From assembly GCA_025351485.1 (NCBI GenBank), contig JANXVU010000164.1, forward strand, positions 1-64,000: a stretch of 64,000 nucleotides of DNA, written 5' to 3'. The position numbers and the translations under genes were made by a program. Positions 49,304-58,718 of the stretch are shown here, piece after piece. The notes under the pieces are model-generated. The model had not been told where the DNA came from. It did no database searches and saw only the letters and a program-made list of their open reading frames with translations. The stretch's first letter is position 1. Each line of letters opens with the position of its first letter. This stretch comes from Candidatus Eiseniibacteriota bacterium. Its GTDB lineage: Bacteria; Eisenbacteria; RBG-16-71-46; JACRLI01.

Positions 49304-50587
49304 ATGGGGTTCTCGCCCTCCCGGGGAGAGGCGCGCCATGGGAAGGAGCCGGGCGCGACCCGGATCATATTCCACGTGGACATGGACGCATTCTTCGCCT
49401 CGGTGGAGCAATTGTTCAACCCGCACCTGCGCGGGAAACCGGTGCTGGTATGCGGCGATCCGGACGGACGCAGCGTGGTGGCGACCGCCTCGTACGAGGC
49501 GCGCCCCTACGGCATCCGCTGCGGCATGCCGGTGCGGGAGGCGCGGCGCCTGTGCCCCCACGCCACGTGCGTGGAAGGAGATCCGGGCAAGTACATCCAC
49601 ATCTCGCTGCAGGTGTTGGACCTGCTCAAGACGTTCAGCCCTTCGGTGGAGCCGTTTAGCATCGACGAGGCGTTCGTGGAAGTCACCGAACAGATCGAGA
49701 AGCGCAGCGAGATGCTGAATCTGGCCAATCGGATCCAGCGCCGGGTGCGGGCCACCGTGGGGGTGACCGCTTCCATCGGGATCGGACCCAACAAGTTCGT
49801 GGCCAAGATGGCCTCCGGGGTGCACAAGCCCGAGGGCATGACCTGCTTTTCCACCGCGGACTTCGTCCGGCACTTTGGGCCGCAGCCGGTCGGGGAACTG
49901 TGGGGGATTGGAAAAGCCACCTCCGAAATCCTGGGATCCCTGGGGCTTCGAACGGTGAATCAACTGGCTGCGGCGCCCCGGGAACTTCTGGCGGGAACCT
50001 TCGGTATCGTAGGACCGGGGCTTAAGCTGGTCGCCCAGGGGTTGGACGAGACCCCGGTGGTTCCGTATCACCAGGCGCCGGATGCCAAGTCCATCGGGCA
50101 CGAACACACGCTGGAACAGGACGAGTCCGATCCCGAGATCCTCGCCGGGCACATGCTGCGCCTCAGCGACATGGTCGCGCGGCGGGCGCGGCTGGACAGC
50201 TTCGCCGGCAAGGTGATCTCGCTCAAGCTCCGGAGCTCGGATTTCCAGACCTTCCAGGCACAGCAGGGGCTGGGGCATCCCACCAGCGATGGCCTGGAGA
50301 TCTACCGGGTGGCCCGGAGCCTGTTCGAGCGACTTAAAGATGGCCCCGCGGGAGATTTCCACCGGGGCCGTGTGCAAAAGAGGAAAACTGCCGCTGGACC
50401 GATTCGGGCGTTCCGGCTTCTTGGGATATCCCTGGGGGGACTGGTCCGCCTCGCGCCCGATCCGCAGCGGCTCTTATTTCCGGAAGAGCAGCGCTATCGC
50501 GATATGATGTCCGCAGTGGACCGCCTTCGCGGACGCCTAGGCGAGGGGATCCTCGTGCGGGCCGGCACCATGATTCTCGAACACTGA
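49304..50587 (+). CDS. dinB: Y-family DNA polymerase (DinB/Pol IV type)
   Basis: IIFHVDMDAFFASVEQ, VVATASYEARPYGIRCGMP, EPFSIDEAFVEVT, SIGIGPNKFVAKMAS; SD GGGGAGG upstream of ATG 49304. Confidence 0.93.
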   Translation: MGFSPSRGEARHGKEPGATRIIFHVDMDAFFASVEQLFNPHLRGKPVLVCGDPDGRSVVATASYEARPYGIRCGMPVREARRLCPHATCVEGDPGKYIHISLQVLDLLKTFSPSVEPFSIDEAFVEVTEQIEKRSEMLNLANRIQRRVRATVGVTASIGIGPNKFVAKMASGVHKPEGMTCFSTADFVRHFGPQPVGELWGIGKATSEILGSLGLRTVNQLAAAPRELLAGTFGIVGPGLKLVAQGLDETPVVPYHQAPDAKSIGHEHTLEQDESDPEILAGHMLRLSDMVARRARLDSFAGKVISLKLRSSDFQTFQAQQGLGHPTSDGLEIYRVARSLFERLKDGPAGDFHRGRVQKRKTAAGPIRAFRLLGISLGGLVRLAPDPQRLLFPEEQRYRDMMSAVDRLRGRLGEGILVRAGTMILEH

Positions 50588-50616
50588 GTCGATCGAGCCA
50601 CAACTCCGGAGGTCGC

Positions 50617-51105
50617 ATGGCCAGTAAGTTCCGACCCGGCGCCGTGGGCGCCATGATGGACGAATACGAGCGCGCCGCAGCGGAGCTCAAGGACCTGGTC
50701 CACGGCCTGACCGACGAGCAGTACGCGGCGCTCGCCGACCCCGACACCAAGGACGAGGATTGCCGAACCATCCAGACCATCATGCGCCACGTGGTGGGGG
50801 CGGGTTACGGCTACGCCAACTACCTGCGGGGCCACTTCGGGGATCCCCAGGTGACGCACGACAACGTGCTCGCTTCCCGTGAAGACTGCCTGCGGCGCTT
50901 CGACGAGATGATGGCCTTCACCGTGCGCACCCTTGAAAACCGCTGGCAGCTCCCGGACAAGGAAATCGACGGCGCCCAGATCCACGTTCGCTGGGGTCCC
51001 GTGTTCAATATCGAGCAGCTCATGGAGCACGCCATCGTCCACCTGCTCCGGCACCGCCGCCAGATCGAAAAGCTGCTGCTGCGCATGAGCGGGGAACCCG
51101 TCTAA
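50617..51105 (+). CDS. DinB/YfiT-like four-helix metalloenzyme family protein
   Basis: TIMRHVVGAGYGYANYLRG ... FNIEQLMEHAIVHLLRHRRQIEKLL. Confidence 0.75.
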   Translation: MASKFRPGAVGAMMDEYERAAAELKDLVHGLTDEQYAALADPDTKDEDCRTIQTIMRHVVGAGYGYANYLRGHFGDPQVTHDNVLASREDCLRRFDEMMAFTVRTLENRWQLPDKEIDGAQIHVRWGPVFNIEQLMEHAIVHLLRHRRQIEKLLLRMSGEPV

Positions 51106-51183
51106 ACGCAGAGAACCCCCCCAGAGGAGATCATCCGGCCGCCCGGCTTAGGATTCGGACAGCCACAGCCCCGGACCACCCCC

Positions 51184-51972
51184 ATGGGCGAAATTCTAGT
51201 TGGAACATCGGGCTACTCGTTTCCGGACTGGATCGGGCCCTTCTATCCCCCCGAACTCCCGCGGGCGGACCACCTGGCGTTCTACGCCCGCCACTTCAAA
51301 GTGGTCGAGGTGAACACCAGCTATTACCGGATTCCAGCCCCCGGGACCCTGGCCCGAATGGCCAGCCGAACTCCCCCGGACTTCAGGTTCATCCTCAAGC
51401 TGCATATGGACATGACTCACAAGGAATCCCGGGAGCCGGCCCTGTACCGGGAGTTCCAGGAAGCCCTCGAGCCCCTCCGGGAGTCCGGCAAGTTCCATGG
51501 CCTGCTGGCCCAGTTTCCGTGGGCATTCCGGGTGAGCCGGGACTCGGTCCGGCACCTTGCATTCCTCAGGGCTTCCTTTCCCGGAGATTCGCTCCACGTG
51601 GAGTTCCGGCGGGCCGAGTGGAACCGGCCCGATTGCTTCGACTTCTTGGAAGGGCGCGGAATCGGCTATTGTTGTGTGGATGAGCCCTCCCTGCCGGGGC
51701 TGATGCCGCCGCACACGGCCGTGACCACCCCGGTCGGGTACGCGCGGTTTCACGGTCGGAATTCCACCAACTGGTGGGGGCGTGGAGAAGGCGACCGCTA
51801 CGACTACAACTACAGCCGGAAGGAATTGAGCGAGTGGCTGGAAAAATTGAAGTCCATGGCCGAAAAGGCGCGAACGACCTATGTGTTCTTCAACAACTGC
51901 CACGCCGGGCATGCGGCGGCCAACGCCATGCTCATGAAGGAACTGCTGGCCCGGGAAGGGCTTCCATTTTGA
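51184..51972 (+). CDS. DUF72 family (YecE-like) protein
   Basis: ILVGTSGYSFPDWIGPFYPPELPRADHLAFYARHFKVVEVNTSYYRIP ... TYVFFNNCHAGHAAANAMLMKELL. Confidence 0.92.
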   Translation: MGEILVGTSGYSFPDWIGPFYPPELPRADHLAFYARHFKVVEVNTSYYRIPAPGTLARMASRTPPDFRFILKLHMDMTHKESREPALYREFQEALEPLRESGKFHGLLAQFPWAFRVSRDSVRHLAFLRASFPGDSLHVEFRRAEWNRPDCFDFLEGRGIGYCCVDEPSLPGLMPPHTAVTTPVGYARFHGRNSTNWWGRGEGDRYDYNYSRKELSEWLEKLKSMAEKARTTYVFFNNCHAGHAAANAMLMKELLAREGLPF

Positions 51973-53195
51973 AGGTGGTCCGCGTGGCGGTGGCTCTTGC
52001 GGCCATGCTGTGCCCCCGCGCCGGCCTCGCGCAGCAGGCGGCGGCCACTTCGACGGCGCAGGTGGCTCATTCCGCGCGGGTGAAGCCGGCTGCCCCGGCC
52101 CCGGCGTCCGCAGCTGCCGCCAAGATGCCGGAACCGGCCCCGGCCGTGATCACCCTGCCCAAGCCACTGGAAGACTCGCTTTCCACCGAACTGTCCGAGA
52201 TCCTGGCCTCTTTCATTCGCAAATCCGAACCGGGCTGGCCGCTCCAGGACCACCCGGAAGAGTACGCGCGTTGCGTGGCGGTGCTCGCGCGGCTCTTCAC
52301 CGTGGCAGGGGACACCCTGCTGGACGACGCCGGGGCTCAAAACTATTTCATCGACCGCAGCCTGTCGAACCTTCGCTACCCGACCAGTCCCCGGGGGCAA
52401 TTCCCCCGCACGGTGAGTTTTTCCAACCCGCGCCGGGCCGAGGAATGGGTTACCTATCTGGCGATCCGCAAACAGTCGGGCGGGATCGGCTTCCAACGTT
52501 TGGGCGAAGACGCGCCGTGTTGCTGGCGCGCGAGCGCCATCCAGACATGGGAGGAAGATGGCCGCGACCGGCTCATCGCCACCCTGATGCGCCAGGATTC
52601 CACCGGCGCCCATCAGCGGATCCAGTTCTTCACCCGCGAAGGGGACCGTTACAACCTTACCCGCACGGTCGGTAGCGAGGCCTACGGCGGCCGCTACATC
52701 CCGACTCTTCTGAACAAGGTGGAAAAGACGCCGCTGCTCAACATCATCTACCTGCAAACATCGAACCTGTTCGCAAATTTCCCGGCGGAGCAGATCGTGA
52801 AGCTGCGCGGCTTCTACCGGGTGCGCGGGGATTCCATCGAACTCATCCGCGACCAGTTCGGGGATTCCTACTTCGGGGCCCCGACCTGGGCCATGGAGTG
52901 CATGGCGCGCGGGCGCACCGACTGGGGCAAGCTCTGGACCGAGAACGAAGACGTGCTGCACCGCCTGGCGGCTCTTCCGTGGGACAAGGCGCGTTCCGGA
53001 TGGATCATGGAAAAGTTCTCCACCCGCCACGACACGCTCACCTGCTCGCACCCGTCCGTCGGCCGCATCACCCTCTATTCCGTCCGCTCCAACGGGCTGG
53101 ACCGGGTGAAGGACTTCAAGCTGGAACCGCTGGAAGCTGATACGGCGGCGACTACCCCGAAGCTGCCGGCATCCGGGAAGGATCACGGGCGTTGA
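51969..53195 (+). CDS. secreted protein of unknown function
   Basis: TTG start overlapping upstream stop; signal peptide KVVRVAVALAAMLCPRAGLAQ. Confidence 0.6.
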   Translation: MKVVRVAVALAAMLCPRAGLAQQAAATSTAQVAHSARVKPAAPAPASAAAAKMPEPAPAVITLPKPLEDSLSTELSEILASFIRKSEPGWPLQDHPEEYARCVAVLARLFTVAGDTLLDDAGAQNYFIDRSLSNLRYPTSPRGQFPRTVSFSNPRRAEEWVTYLAIRKQSGGIGFQRLGEDAPCCWRASAIQTWEEDGRDRLIATLMRQDSTGAHQRIQFFTREGDRYNLTRTVGSEAYGGRYIPTLLNKVEKTPLLNIIYLQTSNLFANFPAEQIVKLRGFYRVRGDSIELIRDQFGDSYFGAPTWAMECMARGRTDWGKLWTENEDVLHRLAALPWDKARSGWIMEKFSTRHDTLTCSHPSVGRITLYSVRSNGLDRVKDFKLEPLEADTAATTPKLPASGKDHGR

Positions 53196-54367
53196 GCCCG
53201 GACTCCCCGAAGCTGCCGGATGACCGTCCCCTGCCCGGCGGGGGGGGGGCTCCTCCTCCCCATGGCCCCAACCGCTGGGTCCTGGTCGGAGCGCTGGTCA
53301 TGTTCCTGCTGGCCGGAGTCATCCTGGCCATGGTGGTTTCGCGCCTCGGGTGCGCGCGCAAGAACGACATTCACCCCAGCTCGACCTTCGTGCCGGGGTC
53401 GGTCTCTCCGGATTCCATCGGGGCGTGGGTGGAGCAGGCCGATTCCATCATGGGCCTGGACGCCCAGACCGACTCGACGCGCTCCGGCCGGGCGTTCGAC
53501 CTGTGGGCGCGCGCGCTGGCCGCCAGCCTGCGCACGGCCGGGGACACGCTCCCGGGGGCGGAGGAAGCCCGGCGCACCATGGACTCCCTGCAGATTCGCG
53601 GCGAGGCGGAGCGCGCCGTTGGGAATGCGGGCGGCCTGGGCGTGAGCCTGCGTCCCCACGCGGCCAGCCGCACGCGCCGGACGTACTTCCTGTATTCCGA
53701 TCGGGGCCGTGTCGGCTACCTGCCGGTGGGGCTGGAAAACGTGGACCAGCTCCACTACGCGGCCTGGCGCGCCGGAACAGACCTGTTCCTCTCGGCGGTG
53801 GGCATGCGGCCGTTCGCGGGCGGAAGCCGCCTGGCGCTCACCTTCCTGAAATCGGCCGGCCCCGGCGGATGGGTCCCGTGGGACTCGCTTCCGCCCCTGG
53901 ACAGCCTGGGCACGCCGGGTTCGACGCCGTCCTTCGAGCAGCCGTCCGACGGCCCGCCGCTCCTGGTGTTCCGGTTCATGCGCGCCGGCAGCCCGTTCGA
54001 GGAGTGCCCCACCTGCCCACACCGCTGGTACGACCGGGTGTGGCGCCCGGAAGGGGCGACGCTGCGGTTCATGGGCGAGCAGATCGAGGACACGCCCTAC
54101 GCGGCCATGGTTTCGTTCGTGGAGGCGCTCGCGCGCGGCGACAACGACAATCTCTCGGTGCTCTCGGTCACTCCGGGCGCGGTGGAGAACGCCCGGGCGC
54201 TGCCGATTGAAAACAGCATCCCCGGAGGGTGGCAACTGGATCCGGGACAGCAGATGCAGGACAGCGTGCTGACCGTCTCGCGTCGGGGCGCCGGGAAGTA
54301 TGTGTTCCGGCTCCGCTACGACTCGGCGCGCTGGAAGGTGGATTCGGTCTATCCGCAGGCTCCCTGA
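53192..54367 (+). CDS. single-pass membrane protein of unknown function
   Basis: TTG start overlapping upstream stop; WVLVGALVMFLLAGVILAMVV TM helix; G10 tract at codons 16-20. Confidence 0.6.
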   Translation: MSPDSPKLPDDRPLPGGGGAPPPHGPNRWVLVGALVMFLLAGVILAMVVSRLGCARKNDIHPSSTFVPGSVSPDSIGAWVEQADSIMGLDAQTDSTRSGRAFDLWARALAASLRTAGDTLPGAEEARRTMDSLQIRGEAERAVGNAGGLGVSLRPHAASRTRRTYFLYSDRGRVGYLPVGLENVDQLHYAAWRAGTDLFLSAVGMRPFAGGSRLALTFLKSAGPGGWVPWDSLPPLDSLGTPGSTPSFEQPSDGPPLLVFRFMRAGSPFEECPTCPHRWYDRVWRPEGATLRFMGEQIEDTPYAAMVSFVEALARGDNDNLSVLSVTPGAVENARALPIENSIPGGWQLDPGQQMQDSVLTVSRRGAGKYVFRLRYDSARWKVDSVYPQAP

Positions 54368-54382
54368 CCCAACCGAGGCCTC

Positions 54383-56842
54383 ATGAACACCCCTCCCAAG
54401 AGCGGACACCTGGAATCGGGCTCGTGGCAGGAACCGCCCGCAAATCTCTTCGCGGAATTCGGCCTGGCCGGCGCCACCCGTTATCCCAAGGATGACACCG
54501 GCCGCCGACGGGCGCTCCCGGCCACCGACTTCGACCGCTTCCTGGGGGAGTTCACCGGGCGCCGCGACTACGGCGGCCAGGTGGTGCACGTGGAGCGCAT
54601 CCCGGCCCGCGATGCCCGGCACGCCCGTCCAGCCAAGCCGCTGCCCGAACCGCTGCGCGCCGCGCTGGCCGCCTCCGGCATCCACGAGTTGTACCTGCAC
54701 CAGGCACGCGCGATCGACCTCGCGCGCGACGGCCGCAGCTTCGTGGTGGTGAGCGGCACGGCCTCCGGCAAGACCCTGTGCTACAACCTGCCGGTGGCCG
54801 AGCGGCTCCTGGGCGAACCGGACGCGCACGCGTTCTATCTGTTTCCCACCAAGGCCCTGGCCCAGGACCAGCTCAAGAGCCTGCGGCGCCTGGCCGACGC
54901 GTCCCCGGAATTGAAAGACCTGATCCGCGCCGGCACCTACGACGGCGACACCACGCCGCACGCGCGCCGGAAGATGCGGGAAGAAGGCAACATCATCCTC
55001 ACCAACCCGGACATGCTCCACCAGGGCATCCTGCCCTACCACGCGCGCTGGTCGCGGTTCTTTTCCACGCTTCGCTACGTGGTGGTGGACGAGATCCACA
55101 CCTACCGGGGCATCTTTGGATCTCACGTGGCGCACGTGCTGCGGCGGCTCCGCCGGGTGGCGCGCCACTACGGCGCCGATCCCATCTTCATCGCCTCCAG
55201 CGCCACCATCCGCAATCCCTCCGAGCTGGCCGAAGGCCTGTTCGGGATGCCGGCGGAGCTGGTGGACCAGGACGGCTCGCCGCGCGGGCCGCGCCACTTC
55301 GTGTTCTGGAACCCGCCCTACATGGACACCGCCCGCATGGAGCGGCGGAGCTCCAACGTGGAGGCGCAGGAGCTCTTCACCGCGCTGGTCCGGCGCGGAG
55401 TTCAGAGCATCGTGTTCACCCGCGCCCGGGTGACCGCCGAGATCATCTATCGCTACGCGCGGGAGGCCCTGGAGCGGGAGCGGGGCGGGCTGGCCGCGGC
55501 CGTGAGCGCCTACCGGGGAGGTTACCTGCCCGAGGAGCGGCGCGAGATCGAGCGGCGGCTCTTTTCCGGCGAGCTCATGGGAGTGGTGAGCACCAACGCG
55601 CTGGAGCTGGGGATCGACGTGGGCAGCCTGGACGCGTCCATCCTGGTGGGTTTTCCGACCACCATTGCCTCGGCCTGGCAGCAGGCGGGGCGCGCGGGGC
55701 GCGGGCACGAGCCCTCGCTGGCGGTGCTGGTGGGCTACAACGATCCCATCGACCAGTACCTGATGCGCCACCCGGACTTCTTCTTTTCCGCCTCGCCCGA
55801 GGCCGCGGTGATCGACCCGGAAAACCCGCACATCCTGGCCGCGCACATCGCCTGCGCCGCCTACGAGCTGCCCATCCGGGCGGAGGACACCGAGTGGTTC
55901 GGCGAACTCACGCCGCAGGTCACCGCCATCCTGGCCGAGGAAGGGCAGCTCAAGGAACTGGATGGCCTGCACTACTGGTCCAGCACCGAATTTCCGGCCG
56001 CGAGGGCGCCGCTGCGGACCATCTCCGACGACACCTTCACCATCGTGGACGTGGAGCACGAGAACCGGGTGCTGGCCACCGTGGACGCCATCAGCGCCCC
56101 GGAGCTGGTCTATCCCGAGGCCATCTACCTGCACGAGGGCGACACCTGGTACGTCCGGCAGTTGGACCTGGAGCAGAAGGTCGCGTACGTCGAGCGCAAG
56201 ACCGTGGACTACTACACCAACGCGGTGCTCGACTCCAATCTGCGCATGACCCGGCGCGTCGAGCAGCGGGAGTTCAGCCCGGAGGAGTCGGTCCACTTCG
56301 GGGAAGCCACCGTCTCGTGGTGCACCGTGGGCTTCAAGAAGATCAAGTTCCACTCGCTCGATTCCATCGGCTACAAGGCGCTGGACCTGCCGCGCCTGAA
56401 GCTGGACACGCAGGCCATGTGGTTCCGGCCCGGCGAGCGGGCGTGGAAGGAAGTGATCTTCCAGGGGCGAAACCCGGTGGAGGGGCTCTCGGGGCTGCGC
56501 AATCTGCTGATCACCATCGTGCCGCTGTTGTCCATGTGCGACCGCTCGGACATCGGCGGCATCCTGGACTCCAGCAACTTCGGCTCGCCGCATATGTTCC
56601 TGTACGACCGCTATCCCGGTGGGCTGGGTTTCGTGGAGCAGGGCTACCGCCGCTTCGAGGAGGCCCTCGGGGCCGCGCGCGCGCTGCTGGAGGAGTGCGA
56701 GTGCGAGAGCGGATGTCCGGCCTGCGTGGGGCTGCCGGTGCTGCGCCCGCCGCAGCAGCAGGACCCGGACGTGATGGGCGGATGGCCGATTCCCGACAAG
56801 GCCGTCACGCGCATGCTGTTGCAGGCGATCCTTGGCGGATGA
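54383..56842 (+). CDS. mrfA: DEAD/DEAH-box helicase with C-terminal DUF1998/Cys4 region (MrfA/YprA/Hrq1 family)
   Basis: VVSGTASGKTLCYNLPV, VVVDEIHTYRG, STNALELGIDVGSLDASILVGFP, QAGRAGRG; C-terminal CECESGCPACVG. Confidence 0.88.
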   Translation: MNTPPKSGHLESGSWQEPPANLFAEFGLAGATRYPKDDTGRRRALPATDFDRFLGEFTGRRDYGGQVVHVERIPARDARHARPAKPLPEPLRAALAASGIHELYLHQARAIDLARDGRSFVVVSGTASGKTLCYNLPVAERLLGEPDAHAFYLFPTKALAQDQLKSLRRLADASPELKDLIRAGTYDGDTTPHARRKMREEGNIILTNPDMLHQGILPYHARWSRFFSTLRYVVVDEIHTYRGIFGSHVAHVLRRLRRVARHYGADPIFIASSATIRNPSELAEGLFGMPAELVDQDGSPRGPRHFVFWNPPYMDTARMERRSSNVEAQELFTALVRRGVQSIVFTRARVTAEIIYRYAREALERERGGLAAAVSAYRGGYLPEERREIERRLFSGELMGVVSTNALELGIDVGSLDASILVGFPTTIASAWQQAGRAGRGHEPSLAVLVGYNDPIDQYLMRHPDFFFSASPEAAVIDPENPHILAAHIACAAYELPIRAEDTEWFGELTPQVTAILAEEGQLKELDGLHYWSSTEFPAARAPLRTISDDTFTIVDVEHENRVLATVDAISAPELVYPEAIYLHEGDTWYVRQLDLEQKVAYVERKTVDYYTNAVLDSNLRMTRRVEQREFSPEESVHFGEATVSWCTVGFKKIKFHSLDSIGYKALDLPRLKLDTQAMWFRPGERAWKEVIFQGRNPVEGLSGLRNLLITIVPLLSMCDRSDIGGILDSSNFGSPHMFLYDRYPGGLGFVEQGYRRFEEALGAARALLEECECESGCPACVGLPVLRPPQQQDPDVMGGWPIPDKAVTRMLLQAILGG

Positions 56843-57686
56843 ACCCCTCAAGCGCAAACTCAGCGCGCTGAAGCGCGCCGGCACGCCGTCCGCCGCGCGC
56901 AAGCGGGCCAAGGCCGCCGGGGCCCGCGCCGGGGAAGAAGGGGTCACTCGCGAGCCGCTGGGCGTGGAGGCCTACCTCGCGGGCGCGGAGCTGCAGACGG
57001 CGCACGGCCGGATGTTCGTCCACCAGCGCACCCGCTCCGAGATGGACAAGGGCACGGCGAGGTTCCTGCGCCGGCTGGCCAAGCTCCAGGAAAGTTCCCT
57101 CAAGCTGGACTGCCACGAGCAAATTGCCCAACTGCTCACCGAAGGCCTCCACAAGGCGCTGTTCCTGGACCTGGAAACGACCGGGCTTTCCCAGTCGCCG
57201 GTGTTCCTCACCGGGGTGATGTACGCGGGCCGCACCGACTGGACGCTCCAGCAGTACTTCGCGCGCAACTACGCCGAGGAAAAGGCGCTGGTGCGCACCT
57301 CTCTGGATCTGCTGGACGAGCGGCCCAACCTGGTCACGTTCAACGGGCGCACCTTCGACTGGCCGTTCCTGAAGGTGCGGGCCGCCTACCACAAGCTGAA
57401 GCTCCCGCGGGAGCCCTTCCACGTGGACCTGTTGCACCATTCGCGTCGCCACTGGCGCGGAGCGTTCGAAAACTGCAAACTGCAGACACTGGAGTGGAAG
57501 GTGGTGGGGCGGCGCCGGGTAGGGGACGTGGGCGGGGCCGAGATCCCGGAGCGCTATCACCGCTTCGTCAAGGACGGCGATCCCTGGCCGCTGGCACCGG
57601 TCTTCCACCACAACCTGCTGGACCTTGTCACCATGGGCGACCTCCTGGTGGAAATCCTGGAACGCGAGATCGGGGAAGAGGCCTGA
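56832..57686 (+). CDS. mrfB: YprB/MrfB-type RNase H-like exonuclease
   Basis: FLDLETTGLSQSPVFLTGVMY, LVTFNGRTFDWPFLKVR, HVDLLHHSRRHWRG, HHNLLDLVTMGDL; overlaps mrfA end. Confidence 0.87.
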   Translation: MADEPLKRKLSALKRAGTPSAARKRAKAAGARAGEEGVTREPLGVEAYLAGAELQTAHGRMFVHQRTRSEMDKGTARFLRRLAKLQESSLKLDCHEQIAQLLTEGLHKALFLDLETTGLSQSPVFLTGVMYAGRTDWTLQQYFARNYAEEKALVRTSLDLLDERPNLVTFNGRTFDWPFLKVRAAYHKLKLPREPFHVDLLHHSRRHWRGAFENCKLQTLEWKVVGRRRVGDVGGAEIPERYHRFVKDGDPWPLAPVFHHNLLDLVTMGDLLVEILEREIGEEA

Positions 57687-58334
57687 ATGCCGGACGGCCA
57701 GCTGAACCTGGAAGAGCTGCTGGCCGACCTGGGCTTTGACTCCCCCGGGGCGCACCAGGCGGCTCTGGCGCTGCTCCGCGAGGAAGGCCTGGTCAGCAGC
57801 CGTCCCAAGACGTTCATTTCCCGGGACAAGAAGCCCCGGGTTCGCGAGATGCTCCAATCCCGCTTCCTGGCCCACTGCGCCGACGCCGAGTGTTCCCGCC
57901 TGGGCCGGGAGCGCGCCCGCTCTTCCGGGCTGGCCCCGGTGCTGGCCGGCCGCCGGGCCGCCTGCCAGATCTGCCAGGGGGCCAACAACCGGCGCGCGTT
58001 CGCGCGGGCCCGGCAGGCGTGCGTGGAGCACGGGATCACCCAGTGGCTCATCGTGGGCGGAAGTCCCAACCTGCGAAGCGACCTGGCGGCCTACCTGGCC
58101 GAGGCCCCGGAGCTGCGGATCGACGTGGACGAGGGCCGCTCCGGGGACTCCAAGTCCGACCGGGCCCGGGCCCGCCGCGTCCAGGCCATCGCGATTCTTT
58201 CCAGAAGCGAGATCAACCACAAGCACACGGCGGTGTATACTGGTGAATTCAAGGAGAAGGTGATTCTCATTCCCGCCCGCGGTCTCGAGGCGCTCTTCGA
58301 GGGCATGGAGCGGCACGCAAGGGGCGCCCGTTGA
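57687..58334 (+). CDS. uncharacterised winged-helix/Cys-cluster protein coupled to mrfAB
   Basis: ATG directly follows mrfB stop; N-terminal wHTH-like region, HCADAEC...CQIC putative Zn site, WLIVGGSPNLRSDL Rossmann-like strand. Confidence 0.6.
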   Translation: MPDGQLNLEELLADLGFDSPGAHQAALALLREEGLVSSRPKTFISRDKKPRVREMLQSRFLAHCADAECSRLGRERARSSGLAPVLAGRRAACQICQGANNRRAFARARQACVEHGITQWLIVGGSPNLRSDLAAYLAEAPELRIDVDEGRSGDSKSDRARARRVQAIAILSRSEINHKHTAVYTGEFKEKVILIPARGLEALFEGMERHARGAR

Positions 58335-58699
58335 AACTGAGACTCCTGTTCACCCTGGCCGTCGTCCTGTTGATGGCCGTCGCTTCCATGGCATCCGCCC
58401 GCGACGCGGGCTTCCGGGACTCCCGGCACCTGCACCAGCACTATCTCAAGCACGGGTCCGAATTCGGGCGCATCAGCGAGCAGCAGTACCTGGAGCTGGC
58501 CGTGGCGCTCCGCGACGCCCGGGTGGGCGGGGACATCCAGGAAATGCGCCGCCCGGATGGCCGGCTGTGCCGATTCGACCGGCGTTCGGGAGCTTTCATC
58601 GCCTTTGACGGCAATCGCACGATCCGAACGTTTTTCAAGCCGCGAGACGGCGAACGCTACTTCCACCGGCAGTCCCGGCGGGGCGATGACCAGCCCTAG
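58331..58699 (+). CDS. small secreted protein of unknown function
   Basis: TTG start overlapping upstream stop; signal peptide LLFTLAVVLLMAVASMASA. Confidence 0.55.
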   Translation: MKLRLLFTLAVVLLMAVASMASARDAGFRDSRHLHQHYLKHGSEFGRISEQQYLELAVALRDARVGGDIQEMRRPDGRLCRFDRRSGAFIAFDGNRTIRTFFKPRDGERYFHRQSRRGDDQP

Positions 58700-58718
58700 G
58701 GACAACGAAAGAGGCACC

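Noticed and set aside
50617-51105. DinB-family protein as part of the DNA polymerase cassette
   Set aside because: It belongs to the unrelated DinB/YfiT four-helix family; adjacency to dinB may be coincidental, so not included in the SOS cassette claim.
53183-56947. 1254-aa minus-strand ORF opposite mrfA and neighbours
   Set aside because: Antisense shadow ORF of high-GC coding DNA; low-complexity composition, no recognisable domain, while the plus strand carries clear helicase motifs.
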